Of a DNA stretch of 64,000 bases, positions 23,192 through 31,525 are shown piece by piece. How positions within the stretch are numbered: the stretch's first letter is position 1; the number at the start of each line of letters is the position of its first letter. Made by a program: the position numbers and the translations under genes. The DNA is taken from positions 62,001 to 126,000 of the forward strand of contig NZ_LQOL01000111.1 of the NCBI RefSeq assembly GCF_002101555.1, read 5' to 3'. The notes under the pieces were generated by a model. It was not told the origin of the DNA. It saw nothing but the letters and a program-made list of their open reading frames with translations, and did not search any database. Source of the stretch: Mycolicibacterium canariasense. GTDB lineage: Bacteria > Actinomycetota > Actinomycetes > Mycobacteriales > Mycobacteriaceae.

Positions 23192-25447
23192 CTATTCCCA
23201 GACCACCTCTTCGGGCGACTTGTCCGGCCGCAGCCCGCGCCAACTCGGCTGGCGCAGCCGGCCATCGGAGGTGCGCTCGCTGTAGCGCACCTCGCCCACC
23301 AGTTCCGGCCGGACGAAAGTCACCCCGCGCCGGTCGATGGTGGAAAGCGGTGCATTGAAAGGAGACTCGTCGGTCTCCAACGGTTTGAGGGTTGCGCGCA
23401 GATCGCCGAGCATCTTGTCGGTGAAGCCGGTGCCCACCCTGCCGGCGAAGTGCAGGCCGTCCTCGCCCGGGACACCGACCAGCAGCGCGCCGATCCCGCT
23501 GGTTCGTCCCCCCTGCCCGGCACGCCAGCCGCCGATCACCACTTCCTGGGCGTTCCAGAATTTGTCCTTGATCCATGCCGAGGACCGCCGGCCCGGCTGA
23601 TAGGTCGAGTCCCACTTCTTGGCCACCACACCCTCCAAGCCCCGACGCCGGGCGTCCCCGAGCGGATCATCGTCGGGCAGCAACGGGGGAACGATCAGTC
23701 CGCCGCCGGAAGCCAAGGTCTCCAACAACTTTCGCCGGTCACGGTACTTCACCCGCAGCAGTGGCCTGCCGTCCAGCGCCAGCAGGTCGAAGGCCCAGAA
23801 CTCGACATGCCCCTCCCGGCCGCGGTTCTGTATGGCCCCGAAGCTGGGCACCCCGTGCTCATCGAGCGCCACCACCTCACCGTCGAGGAGCACGTGGTGA
23901 TCGGCCAGATCGGCGGCCAACGTTCGCAGTTGGGGGTACTCCGCGGTGACATCGCGCCCCCGTCGCGAATACAAATGCAGCGCACCATGATTCACATCCA
24001 CCAGCAACCGGTAACCGTCCCACTTGCCTTCGAACGCCCACTGCGCCGGCTTGAAGCCGGCCACCGATCCGTGCGTGGCCAGCATGGGTTTGACCTCAGC
24101 CGCGGTCATCGCGGGCTGTTCTTTCATCCGATGGGCAAGCCAGTTCTTGCCGTCGGTCTGGATCAGCGCATAGCGGCCGGAGATCCGGTCTCCGCGCAGG
24201 GTCACGATGACCTCGCCGCCCTTGCCGTGCATCGGATCGGGGTCGCGGAACTTCTCCGCCTCGTAGGTGCCGGCGTCCCAGATTCGCACCTCACCGCCGC
24301 CGTACTCCCCCTTCGGGATCGTCCCCTCGAACGTCGCGTACTCCAGCGGATGGTCCTCGGTATGCACGGCCAGGTGGTTCACCGCCGATTCGGCAGGCAG
24401 GTTCTTCGGTACGGCCCAGCTGACCAGCACTCCGTCCCGCTCCAGCCGGAAGTCGTAGTGCAACCGGCGGGCATGGTGTTCCTGGATGACGAAGCGGTTG
24501 TTCGCACCGGTGACCGGGGCGGCCGCCGGAACCGGCTCCGGGGTCTTCCCGGCGTCGCGCATGCTGCGGTAGGTGGTGAGTTTGTCCGGCAGCACCAGGG
24601 TGTCGTCCAGGCCGGCCAGCAGGTCGCCGTCGCGCTCCAGCCGGGCCAGCACCTCGTCGAAACGCAGGTGCCGTAGGTCTGGATCGCCGATCTCGTCCCA
24701 GGTCCGCGGGGCGGCCACGGTCGGCTGATCGCGACCCCGCAACGAGTACGGGGCGACGGTGGTCTTGGCGGCGCTGTTCTGGCTCCAGTCCAGAAACACC
24801 TTGCCCGCACGCAGACTGCGGGTCATGGTGGCCGTCACCTGCTGTGGCATCGCCTTCTCCAACTGCTGGGCCACCCGGCGGGCCAGCACCGACGCACCGT
24901 GCGAGCTGACCGGCTCGGCCAGCGGCACGTACAGGTGCACGCCCTTGCTCCCACTGGTCAGCGGAAACGTCGTCAACCCGATATCGGCCATCAGGTCGCG
25001 CACCTCGCGGGCCACCGTGCAGATCAAGGCCATGTCCACGCCCTCGCCGGGGTCCAGATCGAACACGATCCGGGTGGCCGGTCCCGGCTTGCCGTCGACG
25101 AAACGCCACTGCGGGACGTGCACCTCCAGCGCCGCCTGCTGGGCGATCCACGCCAGCCCCTCTCGGGTGTCGATGATCGGATAGACGGTGGTCGCCGACT
25201 TGTGTTCGATGGCACCTCGGTCCAGCCAGACCGGTGCCGACGAGGCGAGTTGCTTCTCGAAGAACGACGGCTCGTCCACGCCGTTGGGCCACCGTTTCCT
25301 GGTGACCGCGCGGCCGGCGATGTGGGGCACCATGGCGTCGGCGACCGCCAGGTAGTACTCGAAGACCTCGGCTTTGCTGGTGCCGGTCGCGGGGTAGAGC
25401 ACCTTATCTGGGTTGGTCAATTTCACCCGGCCGTAGCGCTCCACCAC
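23192..25447 (-). CDS. ligD: ATP-dependent DNA ligase D (polymerase-phosphoesterase-ligase)
   Basis: A 751-residue multifunctional NHEJ enzyme. The N-terminal primase-like polymerase domain (about 1-290) has the metal motif FDLDPGEG near residue 130. The central 3'-phosphoesterase (about 325-450) has VIQEHHARRLHYDFRLERDG. The C-terminal ligase carries the adenylated-lysine motif EGKWDGYRLL near residue 480 and an OB domain. The domain order matches mycobacterial LigD (Rv0938). It fills, processes and seals double-strand breaks with Ku. It is divergent from ku with only 31 bp between the start codons. Confidence 0.95.
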   Translation of the reverse strand: MVERYGRVKLTNPDKVLYPATGTSKAEVFEYYLAVADAMVPHIAGRAVTRKRWPNGVDEPSFFEKQLASSAPVWLDRGAIEHKSATTVYPIIDTREGLAWIAQQAALEVHVPQWRFVDGKPGPATRIVFDLDPGEGVDMALICTVAREVRDLMADIGLTTFPLTSGSKGVHLYVPLAEPVSSHGASVLARRVAQQLEKAMPQQVTATMTRSLRAGKVFLDWSQNSAAKTTVAPYSLRGRDQPTVAAPRTWDEIGDPDLRHLRFDEVLARLERDGDLLAGLDDTLVLPDKLTTYRSMRDAGKTPEPVPAAAPVTGANNRFVIQEHHARRLHYDFRLERDGVLVSWAVPKNLPAESAVNHLAVHTEDHPLEYATFEGTIPKGEYGGGEVRIWDAGTYEAEKFRDPDPMHGKGGEVIVTLRGDRISGRYALIQTDGKNWLAHRMKEQPAMTAAEVKPMLATHGSVAGFKPAQWAFEGKWDGYRLLVDVNHGALHLYSRRGRDVTAEYPQLRTLAADLADHHVLLDGEVVALDEHGVPSFGAIQNRGREGHVEFWAFDLLALDGRPLLRVKYRDRRKLLETLASGGGLIVPPLLPDDDPLGDARRRGLEGVVAKKWDSTYQPGRRSSAWIKDKFWNAQEVVIGGWRAGQGGRTSGIGALLVGVPGEDGLHFAGRVGTGFTDKMLGDLRATLKPLETDESPFNAPLSTIDRRGVTFVRPELVGEVRYSERTSDGRLRQPSWRGLRPDKSPEEVVWE

Positions 25448-25478
25448 CTAACGGTATTACCCGCTGTTACGGTTGAGC

Positions 25479-26387
25479 ATGCGGTCTATCTGGAAGGGTT
25501 CGGTCGCCTTCGGTCTGGTGAATGTCCCCGTGAAGGTGTACAGCGCCACCGAGGACCACGACATCAAATTCCATCAGGTGCACGCGAAGGACAACGGCCG
25601 GATCCGATACAAGCGCACCTGCGAGGTGTGCGGCGAGGTGGTCGAGTACCGCGATATCGCGCGGGCATACGAATCCGACGACGGGCAGACCGTCGTGATC
25701 ACCGACGAGGACATCGCCACGCTGCCCGAGGAACGCAGCCGCGAGATCGAGGTCGTGGAGTTCATCCCGGCCGAACAACTCGACCCGCTGATGTACGACA
25801 AGAGTTACTACCTGGAGCCGGACTCCAAATCGTCGAAGTCCTATGTGCTGCTGGCCCAGACCCTGGCGTCCACCGACCGGGTGGCGATCGTGCATTTCGC
25901 GCTGCGCAACAAGACTCGATTGGCGGCGTTGCGGGTCAAGGATTTCAGCAAGCGCCAGGTGATGGTGGTGCATACCTTGTTGTGGCCGGATGAGATTCGC
26001 GATCCCGATTTCCCGGTGCTGGACAAGGAAGTCGAGATCAAGCCGGCCGAGCTGAAGATGGCCGGTCAGGTTGTCGAGTCGATGACCGACGACTTTCATC
26101 CCGAACAGTTCCATGACACCTATCAGGAAGAGCTGCGCGAGCTGGTGCAGGCCAAACTCGAAGGTGGCGAAGCCTTCACGACCGAGGAACAGCCGACCAA
26201 TCTGGACGAGACCGAGGATGTGTCCGATCTGCTGGCCAAGCTGGAAGCCAGCGTGAAGGCGCGCCAGGGTTCCGAGAACGAACCGGCCAAGAAGGAACCC
26301 GCGAAGAAGGCGCCGGCCAAGAAAGCACCCGCCAAGAAGGCCGCGGCGAAGAAAGCTCCGGCCAAGAAGGCCGCCGCGAAGAAGTAG
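25479..26387 (+). CDS. ku: Non-homologous end-joining protein Ku
   Basis: A 302-residue homodimeric DNA-end-binding protein starting MRSIWKGSVAFGLVNVPVKV, the standard mycobacterial Ku start, which favours ATG 25479 over TTG 25473. The Ku core spans about residues 1-250. The last ~35 residues are a lysine-rich tail of repeated (A/E)PAKK and AAAKK units, absent from M. tuberculosis Ku but known in fast-growing mycobacteria, where it adds DNA binding. It recruits LigD, encoded divergently. Confidence 0.95.
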   Translation: MRSIWKGSVAFGLVNVPVKVYSATEDHDIKFHQVHAKDNGRIRYKRTCEVCGEVVEYRDIARAYESDDGQTVVITDEDIATLPEERSREIEVVEFIPAEQLDPLMYDKSYYLEPDSKSSKSYVLLAQTLASTDRVAIVHFALRNKTRLAALRVKDFSKRQVMVVHTLLWPDEIRDPDFPVLDKEVEIKPAELKMAGQVVESMTDDFHPEQFHDTYQEELRELVQAKLEGGEAFTTEEQPTNLDETEDVSDLLAKLEASVKARQGSENEPAKKEPAKKAPAKKAPAKKAAAKKAPAKKAAAKK

Positions 26388-26436
26388 GCCGCGGCCTCCG
26401 CCGCCGGTCGGCGTCTCGCACGCGGACCAGCTCAAC

Positions 26437-26450
26437 TAGAACGTGTTCCA
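26437..26450. promoter_or_regulatory. KstR-type operator
   Basis: TAGAACGTGTTCCA matches TnnAACnnGTTnnA at all specified positions. It lies 63 bp upstream of the SDR start at 26514, in a region with no other clear function, and would place the SDR and the following gene under KstR. Confidence 0.6.
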
Positions 26451-26513
26451 AAAACTCGCCACGGACGCACCGCCCCCTTGCTACGGTGACGCGGGAGCAG
26501 AAATGGAGCACGC

Positions 26514-27305
26514 ATGATTCTGGACAGATTCCGGCTCGACGACCAGGTCGCGGTGGTCACCGGCGCGGGCCGCGGGCTGGGCGCGGCGATCGCCGTCGCG
26601 TTCGCGGAAGCCGGTGCGGACGTGCTGATCGCGGCACGTACCCAGGCTCAGCTCGAAGAGGTCGCAGCCCAGGTCGCCGACGCCGGGCGCAAGGCACACG
26701 TCGTGGTGGCCGACCTCGCCCACCCGGAGGCCACCGCTGCGCTCGCTGGTGAGGCCGTCAGCGCGTTCGGGAAACTAGACATCGTCGTAAACAACGTCGG
26801 CGGCACCATGCCGAGCCCCCTGCTGAACACCTCCACGAAGGACCTCAAGGACGCGTTCACCTTCAACGTCGGCACGGCGCACGCGCTGACAGCGGCGGCG
26901 GTCCCGCTGATGCTGGAACATTCCGGCGGCGGCTCGATCATCAACATCACCTCGACGATGGGCCGGCTGGCCGGACGCGCGTTCGTCGCCTACGGCACGG
27001 CCAAGGCCGCGCTGGCGCACTACACCAGGCTGGCCGCGCTCGACCTGTGCCCACGTATCCGGGTCAACGCCATCGCGCCCGGGTCCATCCTCACCTCGGC
27101 CCTGGACGTGGTGGCCTCCAACGACGCGCTGCGCGAACCCATGGAAAAGGTCACGCCGATGCGCAGATTGGGCGAACCGGCCGATATAGCCGCGGCCGCA
27201 GTCTATTTGGCGTCACCGGCAGGTGGTTACCTGACCGGTAAGACGCTGGAGGTCGACGGTGGCCTCACCTACCCGAACCTCGACCTGCCCATCCCGGACC
27301 TGTGA
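26514..27305 (+). CDS. Short-chain dehydrogenase/reductase (Rv0927c-like)
   Basis: A 263-residue classical SDR. TGAGRGLG (residues ~16-23) is the cofactor motif, VNNVGG the NAG-type motif, and the catalytic residues are Ser in NITSTMG and YGTAK (~residue 161). The C-terminal YLTGKTLEVDGG is typical. Length and gene order (before an Rv0926c-like gene, near mntH and ku) match M. tuberculosis Rv0927c. A GGAG ribosome-binding site precedes ATG 26514. The KstR-type box upstream suggests a sterol or fatty-acyl substrate. Confidence 0.9.
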   Translation: MILDRFRLDDQVAVVTGAGRGLGAAIAVAFAEAGADVLIAARTQAQLEEVAAQVADAGRKAHVVVADLAHPEATAALAGEAVSAFGKLDIVVNNVGGTMPSPLLNTSTKDLKDAFTFNVGTAHALTAAAVPLMLEHSGGGSIINITSTMGRLAGRAFVAYGTAKAALAHYTRLAALDLCPRIRVNAIAPGSILTSALDVVASNDALREPMEKVTPMRRLGEPADIAAAAVYLASPAGGYLTGKTLEVDGGLTYPNLDLPIPDL

Positions 27306-27318
27306 GGAGCACCTAGAG

Positions 27319-28395
27319 ATGGCCATCAAAGTCGCAGCGATCGGCACCGGAAACGTCGGACGGCACGCGCTGAGCCAGTTGATCACCGACCCGGCCTATG
27401 AGCTCACCTCGGTCTGGGTGTCGTCGGCGGCCAAAGCCGGTCAGGACGCGGGAACCCTTGCCGGCCTTGACATCACCACCGGCATCACCGCCACCAACGA
27501 CCTCGGTGAGGTGCTGGCCACCCAACCCGACTGTGCCGTCTACACGGCGATGGCCGACAACCGGTTACCGGAGGCGCTGGAGGATTACCGACGGATCCTG
27601 GCCGCCGGCGTGAACGTGGTGGGCAGCGCGGCGGTGTTCCTGCAATACCCTTGGCAGGTGCTGCCCGCCGAGTTGGTCTCGCCCATCGAGGATGCCGCGA
27701 AAGCCGGCGGCGCGAGCATTTTTGTCAATGGTATCGACCCCGGGTTCGCCAATGACCTTCTGCCCCTTGCCCTTGCCGGCACGTGTCAGTCCGTCGAACA
27801 GATCCGGTGCATGGAGATCGTGGACTACGCCACCTACGACAGCGCCACCGTGATGTTCGACGTGATGGGATTCGGCAAGTCACTCGACGAGTTGCCGATG
27901 CTGCTGCAGCCGGGCGTGCTGAGCCTGGCCTGGGGTTCGGTGGTGCGCCAGCTCGCCGCGGGGCTGGGCATCGAACTCGACGAGGTCACCGAGACCCACG
28001 TGCGGGTGCCCGCCCCGGAAGACTTCGACATCGCCTCGGGGCACATCCCCAAGGGCAGCACCGCGGCCATGCGTTTCGAGGTGCGCGGCGTGGTCAAGGG
28101 GCATCCCGCCGTCGTGCTCGAGCACGTCACCCGGCTGCGGGCCGACCTGTGCCCGGAATGGCCGCAACCGGCGCAGGAGGGCGGTTCCTACCGCGTCGAA
28201 GTGACCGGCGAACCGTCGTACGCACTCGACCTGTGCCTGAGCAGCCGCAAGGGCGACCACAACCACGCCGGGCTGGTGGCCACCGCGGCGCGCGTCGTCA
28301 ATGCCATCTCGGCGGTGGTGGCCGCGCAGCCGGGCATCGTCACCACCTTGGACCTTCCCCTCATCACCGGTAAAGGGCTGTACGCTGGGGCTTAG
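27319..28395 (+). CDS. NAD(P)-dependent amine dehydrogenase-like protein (Rv0926c-like)
   Basis: A 358-residue protein with an N-terminal Rossmann fold (KVAAIGTGNVGRHALSQL, residues ~4-21) of the dihydrodipicolinate-reductase / 2,4-diaminopentanoate-dehydrogenase superfamily. The centre contains VNGIDPGFANDLLPLAL, typical of this mycobacterial group. Length equals M. tuberculosis Rv0926c and it follows the same SDR. ATG 27319 lies 13 bp after the SDR stop, with GAGG ahead, so the two form an operon. The physiological substrate is unknown. Confidence 0.85.
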   Translation: MAIKVAAIGTGNVGRHALSQLITDPAYELTSVWVSSAAKAGQDAGTLAGLDITTGITATNDLGEVLATQPDCAVYTAMADNRLPEALEDYRRILAAGVNVVGSAAVFLQYPWQVLPAELVSPIEDAAKAGGASIFVNGIDPGFANDLLPLALAGTCQSVEQIRCMEIVDYATYDSATVMFDVMGFGKSLDELPMLLQPGVLSLAWGSVVRQLAAGLGIELDEVTETHVRVPAPEDFDIASGHIPKGSTAAMRFEVRGVVKGHPAVVLEHVTRLRADLCPEWPQPAQEGGSYRVEVTGEPSYALDLCLSSRKGDHNHAGLVATAARVVNAISAVVAAQPGIVTTLDLPLITGKGLYAGA

Positions 28396-28426
28396 CGCTC
28401 AATTCCAACGTGAGGGGCCTCAGCCT

Positions 28427-28720
28427 ATGCGGTCAATGCTCGTGCTTTCTTCGCTCTTGGCCGCCGCTGCCCTGCAGCTGGCACCGACCGCCGCGGCCGA
28501 CCCGAACTCCAATCTGCCGTCGTGCACCAGTGTCGGCGGTACCGAAGCCGGTGGCGCCGCAACCGAATGCGCCACACCCGGCAACGTTCAACTCAACGCC
28601 TCACCCCCGGCCGAGCCCACCTACCCCTACCCGTGGGACGACGAGTTCTACGGGCCCGCGCTGATCATCGGCGGTGACGGTGGCGGTGGCTGGCACGGCG
28701 GTGGTGGCGGCCACCGCTAG
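28427..28720 (+). CDS. Small secreted glycine-rich protein
   Basis: A 97-residue protein with a clear signal peptide (MRSMLVLSSLLAAAALQLAP, cleavage probably after TAAA near residue 24). The mature part has two cysteines and ends in a Gly/His/Trp stretch (DGGGGWHGGGGGHR). ATG 28427 follows GTGAGGGG at good spacing; upstream in-frame starts lie inside the preceding gene. It lies 8 bp before a second small secreted gene. The function is unknown; His/Gly-rich tails can bind metals, which is interesting beside mntH. Confidence 0.65.
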   Translation: MRSMLVLSSLLAAAALQLAPTAAADPNSNLPSCTSVGGTEAGGAATECATPGNVQLNASPPAEPTYPYPWDDEFYGPALIIGGDGGGGWHGGGGGHR

Positions 28721-28728
28721 GAGGCCAG

Positions 28729-28956
28729 ATGCGCATCCGCCTGATGCCGGCCCTTTTCGTCGCCGTACCTGCCGCGGCGCTGATCGCGGCACCCGTCGCG
28801 GCGGCGGCACCGGAATGCGTGCAGACCGGACCGACCACCACGCAATGTACGTCCGGCGGGCACACCCAGATCGTGACGTCCCCACCGGCCAACAACAACG
28901 GTCCTTTCTATGGCTGGCCGTACGGCGGCGGCGGGATCATCATCGGTCTCGGATGA
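28729..28956 (+). CDS. Small secreted protein, unknown function
   Basis: A 75-residue protein with a strong ribosome-binding site (AGGAGG) before ATG 28729. A signal peptide (MRIRLMPALFVAVPAAALIA, cleavage after VAAAA near residue 27) leaves a mature peptide of about 48 residues with two cysteines (PECVQT, TQCTSG) and a Gly-rich end (PYGGGGIIIGLG) resembling its upstream neighbour. The two look like diverged duplicates. Confidence 0.6.
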   Translation: MRIRLMPALFVAVPAAALIAAPVAAAAPECVQTGPTTTQCTSGGHTQIVTSPPANNNGPFYGWPYGGGGIIIGLG

Positions 28957-28985
28957 GCCCCGCGTATTGCTCCTCCCAGGTTTTC

Positions 28986-28997
28986 GGCTAACCTAAC
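28986..28997. promoter_or_regulatory. Possible metal-regulator (IdeR/MntR-like) half box upstream of mntH
   Basis: GGCTAACCTAAC matches the right half of the mycobacterial iron box (TTAGGTTAGGCTAACCTAA); the left half (CAGGTTTTC) is poorly conserved. It lies 37 bp before the mntH start codon, in a promoter position. Control by MntR or IdeR is a guess from position and half-site similarity. Confidence 0.35.
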
Positions 28998-29034
28998 TTT
29001 TCTATTCGCTGGACCGGATAGAGGAGAGGCCGAG

Positions 29035-30264
29035 TTGCTCGAGGACACACAGACGCGGGTGCGCCGGCCGGGCTGGTATCTGCTCGGACCCGCATTCGTC
29101 GCCGCCATCGCCTACGTCGATCCCGGCAATGTGGCGGCCAATGTCAGCGCGGGCGCCCAGTTCGGCTTCCTGCTGGTGTGGGTCATCCTGGTGGCCAACG
29201 TGATGGCCGGGCTGGTGCAGTACCTGTCGGCGAAACTCGGACTTGTCACCGGCCGCTCGCTACCGGAAGCGGTCGCCGACAACACCCGCACCCCCACCCG
29301 GATCGCCTATTGGTTGCAGGCCGAGACAGTCGCGATGGCCACCGACCTGGCCGAGGTCGTCGGGGGCGCCATCGCGCTGCACCTGCTGTTCGACCTGCCG
29401 CTGTTGGTCGGCGGCATCATCACCGGGATCGTGTCCATGCTGCTGCTCGCGGTGCAGAATCGCAGCGGCCAACAGGTGTTCGAACGGGTGATCACCGGGC
29501 TGCTGCTGATCATCGCGATCGGCTTCCTCACCAGTCTGTTCGTCGAACCGCCCTCGGCCGGGGACGTCGCCGAGGGCCTGATTCCGCGGTTCGAGGGCCC
29601 GGAAAGCGTGCTGCTGGCCGCCGCCATGCTCGGCGCGACGGTCATGCCACACGCGGTGTACCTGCACTCGGGATTGGCGCGGGACCGGCACGGCCACCCC
29701 GAGGCCGGCGCGCCGCGACGGCGCCTGCTGCGGATCACCCGCGTCGACGTGGGCATCGCCATGCTGGTGGCCGGCGCGGTGAATCTGGCCATGCTGCTCG
29801 TCGCGGCGACCAATTTGCAGGGCATGACCGATACCGACTCGATCGAGGGTGCGCACGCCGCCGTGCGCGACACGCTGGGTCCGGTGGTGGCGCTGTTCTT
29901 CGCGATCGGCTTGCTGGCCTCGGGGCTGGCGTCGACGTCGGTCGGTGCGTACGCCGGGGCGATGATCATGTCCGGCCTGCTGCACCGCACCTACCCGCTG
30001 CTGCTGCGTCGGCTGGTCACCCTCATCCCGGCACTGGCGATCCTGGCCATCGGGGTGGACCCCAGCCGCGCGCTGGTCATCTCGCAGGTGGTGCTGTCAT
30101 TCGGCATCCCGTTCGCGCTGATACCCCTGGTCCGGCTGACCAGCAACCGGTCGCTCATGGGTGCCGACGTGAATCACCGGGTCACCACTGCGCTGGGTTG
30201 GCTGGTGGCGGGCATCATCAGCGTGCTCAACGTCGTGTTGATCTACCTGACGGTGCGGGGCTGA
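29035..30264 (+). CDS. mntH: Nramp-family divalent metal (manganese) transporter
   Basis: A 409-residue, 11-helix proton-coupled Mn2+/Fe2+ importer. The metal-binding TM1 motif DPGN is in IAYVDPGNVAANV (residue ~25), and TM6 carries GATVMPHAVYLHS (about 200), with the conserved MPH. It starts at TTG 29035 behind GAGGAGAGG. It corresponds to M. tuberculosis Rv0924c and is followed with no gap by the Rv0923c-like gene. Confidence 0.95.
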   Translation: MLEDTQTRVRRPGWYLLGPAFVAAIAYVDPGNVAANVSAGAQFGFLLVWVILVANVMAGLVQYLSAKLGLVTGRSLPEAVADNTRTPTRIAYWLQAETVAMATDLAEVVGGAIALHLLFDLPLLVGGIITGIVSMLLLAVQNRSGQQVFERVITGLLLIIAIGFLTSLFVEPPSAGDVAEGLIPRFEGPESVLLAAAMLGATVMPHAVYLHSGLARDRHGHPEAGAPRRRLLRITRVDVGIAMLVAGAVNLAMLLVAATNLQGMTDTDSIEGAHAAVRDTLGPVVALFFAIGLLASGLASTSVGAYAGAMIMSGLLHRTYPLLLRRLVTLIPALAILAIGVDPSRALVISQVVLSFGIPFALIPLVRLTSNRSLMGADVNHRVTTALGWLVAGIISVLNVVLIYLTVRG

Positions 30265-31323
30265 ATGACGTTGCCGCACATCTATTTCGCGTACGGATCC
30301 AACCTGTGCGTGGACCAGATGGCGCGCCGCTGCCCCGACGCCACCGACCCACGGCCCGCGACGCTCGCCGATCACGACTGGCTGATCAACGAGCGCGGGG
30401 TGGCGACGGTGGAGCCGTTGCCCGGCGCCGTGGTGCACGGCGTGCTGTGGCAGGTCAGCGGCCACGACCTCAAGGCCCTGGACAGCGCCGAGGGTGTGCC
30501 GGTGCGGTACCGGCGCGACCGGCTGGTGGTGCACACCGCCGACGGCACGCACGACGCCTGGGTGTACATCGATCCCCGCGTCGAAGCCGGAGCGCCGCGG
30601 CCCGGCTATCTGGAGCGGGTGATCGGCGGCGCGCGCCAGCACCGGCTGCCGCAGCGCTGGATCGATTTCCTGCATCGGTGGGATCCCGCGCGCTGGCCCA
30701 GCACCGAGCGCACGGCGGATTCTGCTGGACCACAGACGCTTTCGGAGCTTCTCGCCGACCCCGAGGTCCGCGAGACCAGCACCCTGCGGTCCCGGTTCGG
30801 GTTCCTGGCCATCCATGGCGGCGGCCTGGAACAAATGACCGACGTCATCGCCGAGCGGGCCGCCGCCGCGGCCGGGGCCTCGGTCTACGTGGTGCACCAT
30901 CCACCCCGCTACCCGCACCACCTGGCCTCGGCTCGTTACCGTCGCGACGAATCCGCCACGCTGGCAGCCTTTCTCGACCACGTCGACGTGACGGTCGCGC
31001 TACACGGTTACGGGCGTATCGGCCGCAGCACCCACCTGCTCGTCGGGGGCCGCAACCGCCGCCTCGGCGACCACCTGTCCGGGCATATCGCGCTGCCCGG
31101 CTACCACGTGGTCACCGACCTCGATGCCATTCCGCGCGAGTTGCGCGGACTGCACCCCGACAACCCGGTGAACGTGCCGCGCGACGGGGGCGTGCAACTG
31201 GAACTGCCTCCACGGGTGCGCGGCATCAGTCCGCGCAGTGGGCTCCCCGGTGACGACGGCTTGTGCGCGGCCACCGCCGCGCTGGTACGAGGCCTGGCGA
31301 CGGCGGCGCGGTCGTGGCCTTGA
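30265..31323 (+). CDS. Gamma-glutamylcyclotransferase / poly-gamma-glutamate hydrolase fusion
   Basis: A 352-residue two-domain protein. Residues ~1-130 match the GGCT fold: substrate loop YFAYGSNLCVDQM (7-19) and the general-acid Glu in LDSAEGVPVRYRR (~75). Residues ~165-350 match the phage-type poly-gamma-glutamate hydrolase (DUF867): zinc motif AIHGGGLEQMTD (~177) and a second His in VALHGYGRIGR (~250). Both halves act on gamma-glutamyl bonds. Length and position after mntH match Rv0923c. ATG follows the mntH stop directly, implying one operon. Confidence 0.8.
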   Translation: MTLPHIYFAYGSNLCVDQMARRCPDATDPRPATLADHDWLINERGVATVEPLPGAVVHGVLWQVSGHDLKALDSAEGVPVRYRRDRLVVHTADGTHDAWVYIDPRVEAGAPRPGYLERVIGGARQHRLPQRWIDFLHRWDPARWPSTERTADSAGPQTLSELLADPEVRETSTLRSRFGFLAIHGGGLEQMTDVIAERAAAAAGASVYVVHHPPRYPHHLASARYRRDESATLAAFLDHVDVTVALHGYGRIGRSTHLLVGGRNRRLGDHLSGHIALPGYHVVTDLDAIPRELRGLHPDNPVNVPRDGGVQLELPPRVRGISPRSGLPGDDGLCAATAALVRGLATAARSWP

Positions 31324-31525
31324 CGAAGAAGGGTGCATAGAGCCGCTGCGCTGCAACGTTCGCCGATGACGCGAATTCCCGAGTGTCGCCACGCATGCGG
31401 TCGACGACGCCACCCGCGTCGGCGTGCGGCAGGCCCTGGTCGTGCAGCCACTGCACCAGATTGCCTGGGCCGTCATCAGTCTGGTGTTGGATCTCCAGGA
31501 TCAGCTCCGCGCACGACACAGTCAT
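31226..31525 (-). CDS. Small hypothetical protein coupled to the nitrilase gene
   Basis: A 99-residue frame whose ATG (31525) sits in the nitrilase stop (ATGA), a standard coupling signal. The first ~65 residues (SCAELILEIQHQTDDGPGNL onward) look like an ordinary soluble helical protein; the last ~30 are basic and lie antisense to the end of the poly-gamma-glutamate hydrolase gene (98-bp overlap). No family was recognised. It may be a small subunit or accessory factor for the nitrilase or the glutamine-synthetase-like enzyme. Confidence 0.5.
   Translation of the reverse strand: MTVSCAELILEIQHQTDDGPGNLVQWLHDQGLPHADAGGVVDRMRGDTREFASSANVAAQRLYAPFFVKATTAPPSPGLVPARRWPRTSRRHRGAHCAD

Noticed and set aside
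28957..29034. Manganese riboswitch upstream of mntH
   Set aside because: The leader is only about 80 bp and shows no paired-helix pattern; a protein-bound metal box is more likely.
29178..31253. 691-codon plus-strand frame over mntH and the hydrolase gene
   Set aside because: Another frame of two well-supported genes; composition is Arg/Gly/Ala noise.
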